Below are positions 58,795 to 64,000 of a DNA stretch of 64,000 nt, piece by piece; positions within the stretch are counted from its first letter, which is position 1, and every line of letters starts with the position of its first letter. Source of the DNA: Arthrinium phaeospermum. Its lineage: Eukaryota; Ascomycota; Sordariomycetes; Amphisphaeriales; Apiosporaceae. Where the stretch lies: assembly GCA_006503535.1 (NCBI GenBank), contig QYRS01000008.1:2232001-2296000 (forward strand), read 5' to 3'. The translations under genes were made by a program, and so were the position numbers. The notes under the pieces were generated by a model that did no database searches, had not been told where the DNA came from, and was given only the letters and a program-made list of their open reading frames with translations.

Positions 58795-59639
58795 GGAGGG
58801 GGAGGGGGGGAGGGGGGATGGTGGGTTGATGGATGGTTGGTGATGTGTTGGGTGGTGTCTGACGCCTACCCTCTAAGTCGTGTATGTTCTCTTACCTGAA
58901 GCAAACTATGAAGATCTTGAGTGGGAGGACGAAGGTAGCTGTGATCTGTCACTGAATGACTTCCCGCCGTCTCCACACTTTCCGCCGCTCTTGGGCGTTT
59001 GATATAGACAGGGTGCTCGATGTCTGTATGTATGCATGATGTCGCCAGCCATCGTGGCTTGCTTTTTTCTTTTTGTTCGGCTGTTGGGATGTGACCAGTC
59101 ACACTACACACACACACACACCGCGGATCTTGGCGTCCCAACGATTGATTGATACGAGATTGGGCCGTCTTGACAAGGAAATGCGATATATCAATTACAA
59201 TATTGCAATACTTACATACACAAGATCGCCATGATAACAGATATGCGGCGGCCGGTATGAAGATGGCGTGGGCTGATCCTGGATGATGGGCGGTCGCTAT
59301 ATTATATGCCCTCTTCGTGTGAAACGCTTCGATAGATATGCCGAATCCAGGAATGATCCCGGAGTTTCAAATGTAGCTTGCAGAAATGTTTGTTGGACCC
59401 TGAGAGCTCTAGGGATCTTCAGTACACTACGAGCGTAATCGAGCCTAGACTGGTCTTTTTTTCCCCCATTCGTCTCTCGATATAATACAGTATGCCCATA
59501 CTGTCCCGTTCGTATCGTGAATACAGCCTCGGGAAAACCTCTGGGGTAAGTGTTGCGATCGAAGAAACAGTTTTCTTCTTGGAATAGTCAGTTTCATCTA
59601 GACGCACTCTACAGGAAACTCGTCTGACTCAACCAACAT
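58795..59639. other. Intergenic region
   Basis: 3' flank of the regulator gene. It holds a short G/A-rich run after the stop and a CA run near 59105-59121. No gene is supported. Confidence 0.5.
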
Positions 59640-60268
59640 ATGGTTGGCCAACTTATCGGCGCGGGGAGCTGTTATCCTCACTCGTGTGTGACTGCTAGGT
59701 ATGAAGCAGTCTTTGCATCGATAGCAGCTAAGCGGCCCGAGGCGGCGAGTGCTACCCCGGCCAAAGTGGCTACCCCAGCGAAGGTGACAGGCAGTACGAA
59801 GGGCACAAAGAAGCCAAACGACACAGCGAAGATGGGTGCGCAGATTTCACAATTGGGCAAGGATATCACAGGTCAACAGGCCGAAATTCAGGCATTGAAA
59901 ACGACCGACAACGCCTTCGAGCCACGACTGAAGGGACTGGAGGACAAGCCCAACGATCACGAGACTCGTCTCCAGAACTTGGAGACAAAACACGAGGCTT
60001 TGGAACAGAAGGCCCCCGAAGAGCGATACGAGGATGTTGGACTAGACAGCCAAACCCGCCAGCCGGCTAACATCATCACATGTGTACCTACCTACCTACC
60101 CCCTTGCGTGATAGCCGCGCCCAGCCCATTAGCATGGACGTGACAGCCGCGTGTCTTTCCTGTCTCTTGTAGTACACACGCAAGATGTACACAAAGCCGT
60201 TGCTGTCTGCTCAGATGCAAGAATGGAGAGATCAAGACCTGTGTTTTCGGTACTGCAGAGCTGCGTAA
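59640..60268 (+). CDS. Hypothetical coiled-coil protein, possible mobile-element relic
   Basis: An ATG at 59640 opens a frame with an Ala/Lys/Pro-rich stretch with repeated ATPAKV, then a heptad-patterned coiled coil from about residue 70 to 125 (LGKDITGQQAEIQAL through RLQNLETKHEALEQK). Unspliced it ends at 60143. A plausible intron 60084-60172 (GTACCT to CTTGTAG) adds a 31-residue exon with AQMQEWRDQDLCFRYCRAA and stops at 60268, giving 179 aa. That end resembles the first half of a CCHC zinc knuckle (LCFxC) as in retroelement Gag proteins, but the second half is absent. Function unknown; the gene may be a relic. Confidence 0.35.
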
Positions 60269-60463
60269 TAGAACTGGATGGCGTTGTTATGGCTGTTAGC
60301 GACACACACTGGGCCAGTCTATACCTTTTGTTGCCGTTCGAACCGGACGAGATAGTTGCTCTACGCCAGGTGAACTTTCAAGAAAGCCATGCTACATTAC
60401 CAATAGTAGGTCTTAATCAAGGGGGTAACCTCACAGCACACCAACGGGCATTCTCTCATACCC

Positions 60464-61342
60464 CTAATCACGGACCTCACCAGAAAGGATCCTGCTCGCG
60501 ACCTCCCTCAACCCCGCCGACAGCCTGAAGGGATACTCCGCACCCCCCCTCCACCCCGACACGAGCTTCTCGAGCCTGCCCAAGCCCCCCAGCTCCGCCG
60601 GACTCAGCTCCCGGCGGCGCCCCTCGCCGCTCTGGATCGCCAGGAACACCATCGCCATCAAGGTGTACTCCGCGTCGTTGGCCGCGTTGTGGAAGCTCGC
60701 GGGAGCCGGCCGGAACCCGAACCGGGCCAGGACCCCGGCCAGGGAGAAGTCTTGTCCGGGGGTGACGGGGAGTAAGGGGCCGTAGGGCGGAAAGATGTAC
60801 CGCGCGAGGTTGTGCGTGTCGAGCACGAACAGGACCGGGGCGAGGCTGGCGATGTCGAGGCCGAGCTGTCGGAGGATGGAGAGGTCGCTTCCGAGGGAAT
60901 GGCCGACTAGGATGATGTTGCGCAAGGTGTTATTATTGGACCCGCCGACATCATCATCGTCCGACTCGTCATCGTGGATGCAAATGCCTCTCGTGATGGT
61001 GGCGGCGACGTCCTTTGGGTGGATCCGGGTAGGCGTCAGGTCGCATTGGCGGTCCCTTTGCTTGCTTCCGATGACCTCGAAGAAGCTGACGGAAATTAGG
61101 GTCCGTACATCATCAGATAGCAACGATCGCTGGATATCCCTTGTATCCAACGTAGCAATTCCGATCTGGCGAATATTTGATTCTGCACCCAAATTGTAGG
61201 TTTTCGTTTTGTTCTCGCCGCCTTCAAGATCTATCGCGACGAAGACGGCGTCTCGGGATATCGTGTCATCGCTCCGCATCCCCAAGAGGCGGTGGAGATG
61301 ATTGATGCCACCACGCTTGGGAGTCTTCAATCGGGGACCCAT
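60464..61342 (-). CDS. Gfd2/YDR514C-like DEDDh nuclease-fold protein
   Basis: Intronless, 292 aa on the minus strand. The ribonuclease H-like exonuclease core is visible in order: VAIDLEG with D38 and E40, RQIGIATLD at 59-67, LVGHSLGSDL at 145-154 with D153, LDTHNLA at 174-180, and HNAANDAEYT with H218 and D223. This D-E-D-H-D set matches the DEDDh exonucleases and the Gfd2/YDR514C C-terminal domain common in fungi. An Asp-rich insertion lies at 124-132. Family knowledge: yeast Gfd2 is a multicopy suppressor of a DEAD-box mRNA-export mutant; nuclease activity is not established for most members. The ATG at 61342 precedes the core by only about 33 residues, which is short, so an upstream exon is possible. 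Confidence 0.78.
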   Translation of the reverse strand: MGPRLKTPKRGGINHLHRLLGMRSDDTISRDAVFVAIDLEGGENKTKTYNLGAESNIRQIGIATLDTRDIQRSLLSDDVRTLISVSFFEVIGSKQRDRQCDLTPTRIHPKDVAATITRGICIHDDESDDDDVGGSNNNTLRNIILVGHSLGSDLSILRQLGLDIASLAPVLFVLDTHNLARYIFPPYGPLLPVTPGQDFSLAGVLARFGFRPAPASFHNAANDAEYTLMAMVFLAIQSGEGRRRELSPAELGGLGRLEKLVSGWRGGAEYPFRLSAGLREVASRILSGEVRD

Positions 61343-62076
61343 ACTCGAAGACAGACTTCATCTCGTTGCTGAACTACCTGGAAATCGACGTCAGCTCAAG
61401 GGTGTTGATCAGCCCACACGGATACCTCGTGTTAGAAAACATAGAGTTCAAAGGCCGGTTCCTCGCCAGGTACGCAAAGAGCTAGAAGAAGGGGTATGGA
61501 ATGGTCTGGGTCTAGGATTGGGTTATGGGTCCAGCGTTATTGCCGTTCGAGGTAGTTAACTTTATCCAGACCGAGAAGAGTATCCTAGTTGGATACCGAT
61601 GAACCTTTCGATATCCCATGTCAACCGAGTTGATGGCCGACCTGAATTGAATTTGTGACATGACTTGGGTTATTGGATTCCACGGAAACATACGAGCTTG
61701 TCATGCATCACGCGCAGAACCAGTCCAAACTATATTTATGAGGTCTCCTATTCTTCTCTCTTTTTTTGCCAATGAAAACTGCGATTAATGCGTCTTTCCT
61801 TAGTATATAACACAACAGCTGACCATATAGATATGGATGATGGGGGTTCTTCTTTTTCCATGGAGACCCGGCGCGACAGTACTTTTCAGGGTTGATCCTC
61901 CGCTATTATAGCCTGACCAGACCTGGGGCGTACCAGGGCAGTCTTCAAGCAGTCTGAGATTAGACCTATTGATACACTGTTCCAGCCAGAATCATAAATC
62001 AATAATACGTAATAAGGCGAGTGGTGCAAAATAACCAATAAGCACGAAGCTCCAGCAGCTACTCTGCTGCTGCTGC
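61343..62076. other. Intergenic region
   Basis: 5' flank of the nuclease-like gene and 3' flank of the small gene at 62077. AT-rich. No gene is supported. Confidence 0.5.
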
Positions 62077-62466
62077 TCATTCCTTCTTGTTGCGACGGAA
62101 GAGGTTCATGTCACCGAAGAGCCATTGGTTCGAATGACGCCCGCAGTGGGTGTACACATTTGCGGTGGGGGAGGTCGGTTTGGGCGACTTGAAAGACGTG
62201 CTCCTCTGTTGAGACGAGCTGACCCAGGCATCTGAGAACGATCTCGGGACGTCCTAGAAACACAAGAGACAAGGCGTTAGTGGGAACATACAACGACCAT
62301 GTACTGGAAGAACAGGGCAGGACAGGACGATTAAGAAGAGGCTGTAGCTTACCCGATCGCGTTCTGTGGAATCAGACCCAAAGCTGTTGTGCCTGGAACT
62401 AGAATCACTAGCCTGGCCCGTGATGTTCAGTGGAGCGGGCTTTGGTCGTTCGGAACCGGAACCCAT
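62077..62466 (-). CDS. Small conserved-looking fungal protein, 96 aa
   Basis: Two exons on the minus strand, 62466-62353 and 62253-62077, join in phase 0 to 96 aa through a 99-nt intron with GTAAGC and TTTCTAG ends. The N-terminal 60 residues are Ser-rich and disordered. The C-terminus is ordered, with VYTHCGRHSNQWLFGDMNLF and a basic tail RRNKKE. This end, with a Cys-Gly-Arg-His turn, looks like a conserved fungal motif, but I cannot name the family with certainty. The many SxS and TSP sites suggest phosphorylation. No long open frame exists, so it is easy to miss. Confidence 0.65.
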
Positions 62467-64000
62467 CTTAGATCGATCGTGTTAGTGTTGGATGGGAAGA
62501 GTGCTTGTTTGGTGGTCGGGTATCGTGCGTGCGAGGTAAGCTCGACTAGACCAAGGGCCAATAAAGTAAGAATGTAGGTAGGTATGGTTATCAAGCTTCA
62601 AGCTCGCGATGTTGGTGATGATTGGAATGAACGCCCTCCAGGGTCAGTGAATGGGCACGCCTGGTGCTGTGGTCTCAATCGGGGTGATGCAGTCAATCAC
62701 AGGTGCAAAGAGCAAGAGGACATTGTAGAAGAGGGAGAGGGATATTATGACAGCCCGAGTAAGGATGCACACTTTATATAAACGGCGACCACCGGGGTTT
62801 CCCACGACCAGACGGATGAAGTGAGGGGCCACTTGGCCGATTTCATCTGGACCGCCGACTAGCCCGTATCATCCACGACCAAGCACCAAGAGCTTAAGCT
62901 GCATGTGGAATTGCCGGTATATGGCCAATGATTAGCCTGCCTGCAAGGGAATTTGGAGGGGTGTCATGCCGTTGCGACCCAAAACCGACGCTACACAAGG
63001 CAGCTGAGCGATGACTGTTCCGCCGTTTCTGCCGCCAACCAAAGATCATCGGGGGTAGCCCTACGGATGGAGGCGGGGGACGGGGAGAGCTGGAAACTGG
63101 TACAGTAGTGGTAGGGAAACTTGCGTCAATGCTGTGGAGGGTGGTCTAGACCTGTTGCGAGCCGCCTGCGCCTCTTCCTACCAACGTGTAAATCTGGGGG
63201 CCAATGGTCCAGGGGAGATTAGATTCACTGTCTCAACTCAAACCCAGACCATGGAAACGAGATGGCGCAATCCAGACCCTCGGGATCGCAGGTTTGGCGG
63301 TGAAGAAACAATCTAATCTCGAAACATTGTGTGAGGGTACTGGGCATCAAACAAGAAACATACGGCCAGACGGACGAACTCGGGCTCCAATGCTGCTGCT
63401 GCTGTGATGCACAATGTTAGTCATATTCCGTTGATCATCGGTCAACGCATGAGGCCATTGCCTCACGACTCGCTCATATAAGAACTGGTTCGCGAACCAC
63501 GATCTTGGTGGCAGGTACCTCGGTAGGCAAGAAAAGTATCGCGGCGACACAAGCAAACAGCAAGTTCAGTAGAGCGGACAAGACTGTCACGGTGGGGCCA
63601 GCCATCCCCAGACCATGCTTGCAATCAATGAATGGGACTGGAAACGAGGCAGAAAAGGCAGCAAACACCTCCACTCGAGTCGACGACCTTTCATATCGGG
63701 CCTATCATTACGGGTATTCTTGCGGGGATGGCTAGCAGATGGAGAAGATGGAGTGTGTGCCCATGGTGCAGGACCAAGATTTTTCGTTCTGCAGCTGCAG
63801 TCACGCCGGCAGGACGAATGACCTTGACCACCTTCTTGGCCCTTAAGGCAACCGAGTTGCAACAGATGGCGGGCTCCGATGGGTTGCAATCCCAAGCTTG
63901 GTGCGCATGTGGTGGCAGCTGCCAGTGTGTTGCCAGTGCGTGTGCCAGTGTCCAAGTCCCACCGGATCGGCTGTAACGGCGTGGCCCCTCCGACCGTCTC
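62467..64000. other. Right-hand flank without a supported gene
   Basis: The 5' flank of the small gene and then DNA up to the window edge. A minus-strand frame at 63474-63674 has a hydrophobic helix (LNLLFACVAAILFLP) and a plus-strand frame at 63632-63976 overlaps it; neither has a convincing start, splice pattern or family match. A gene cut by the window edge cannot be excluded. Confidence 0.35.

Noticed and set aside
63474..63976. Possible MFS-type transporter fragments on both strands near the window edge
   Set aside because: One hydrophobic helix and a GPIITGIL string are not enough; no start, phase-consistent splicing or signature motif.

Overview
The window reads as nuclear DNA of a filamentous ascomycete, most likely a Sordariomycete. 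The evidence is short GT-AG introns (about 50-150 nt) with CTAAC-like branch points, GC-rich third codon positions, long CT-rich leaders, a HET-domain gene, a DUF3433 gene, a fungal-type Zn2Cys6 regulator and a dispersed single 5S rRNA gene. No bacterial, organellar or CRISPR feature is visible. Coordinates of spliced genes run from start to stop codon; exon joins are in the evidence text and were worked out by hand from splice sites and reading phase.

Region 1 (1-25.1 kb) is housekeeping: a Puf3-type Pumilio RNA-binding protein (+), a mitochondrial PP2C phosphatase (-), a BCAS3-like WD40 protein (+), DPM2 of the dolichol-phosphate-mannose synthase (-, 89 aa, with a first coding exon that is only ATG), the splicing factor CWC22 (+), an unassigned polytopic membrane protein (+, start codon also alone in its exon, probably frameshifted near its C-terminus) and the tRNA dihydrouridine synthase Dus1 (-).

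Region 2 (25.5-32.8 kb) is accessory. A secreted-type berberine-bridge-like FAD oxidoreductase (-) and a short-chain dehydrogenase (+) diverge from one promoter region; a hotdog acyl-CoA thioesterase (-) follows. Between and beside them lie remnants of a fungal rhodopsin-type 7TM gene, a cytochrome P450 and a lysine-rich protein. This looks like a small specialised-metabolism locus partly decayed. An apparently functional 5S rRNA gene sits among the remnants.

Region 3 (33-41 kb) has a DUF3433 multi-membrane protein, interrupted by one in-frame TGA exactly at an exon end, and a HET-domain protein with a separate 26-codon last exon. Region 4 (41-56.7 kb) is gene-poor; its only firm gene is a Bni4-like scaffold (-) with a PP1-docking motif, preceded by almost 9 kb without a recognisable gene. 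Region 5 (56.7-64 kb) has a Zn2Cys6 regulator (+), a weak coiled-coil gene that may end in a broken zinc knuckle, a Gfd2/YDR514C-like DEDDh nuclease-fold protein (-) and a small two-exon conserved-looking protein (-, 96 aa).

No clearly new multi-gene system was found. The best leads are the decayed metabolic locus, the single stop codon in the DUF3433 gene, the membrane-protein frameshift that hides a dilysine ER signal, and the possible non-AUG mitochondrial form of Dus1.
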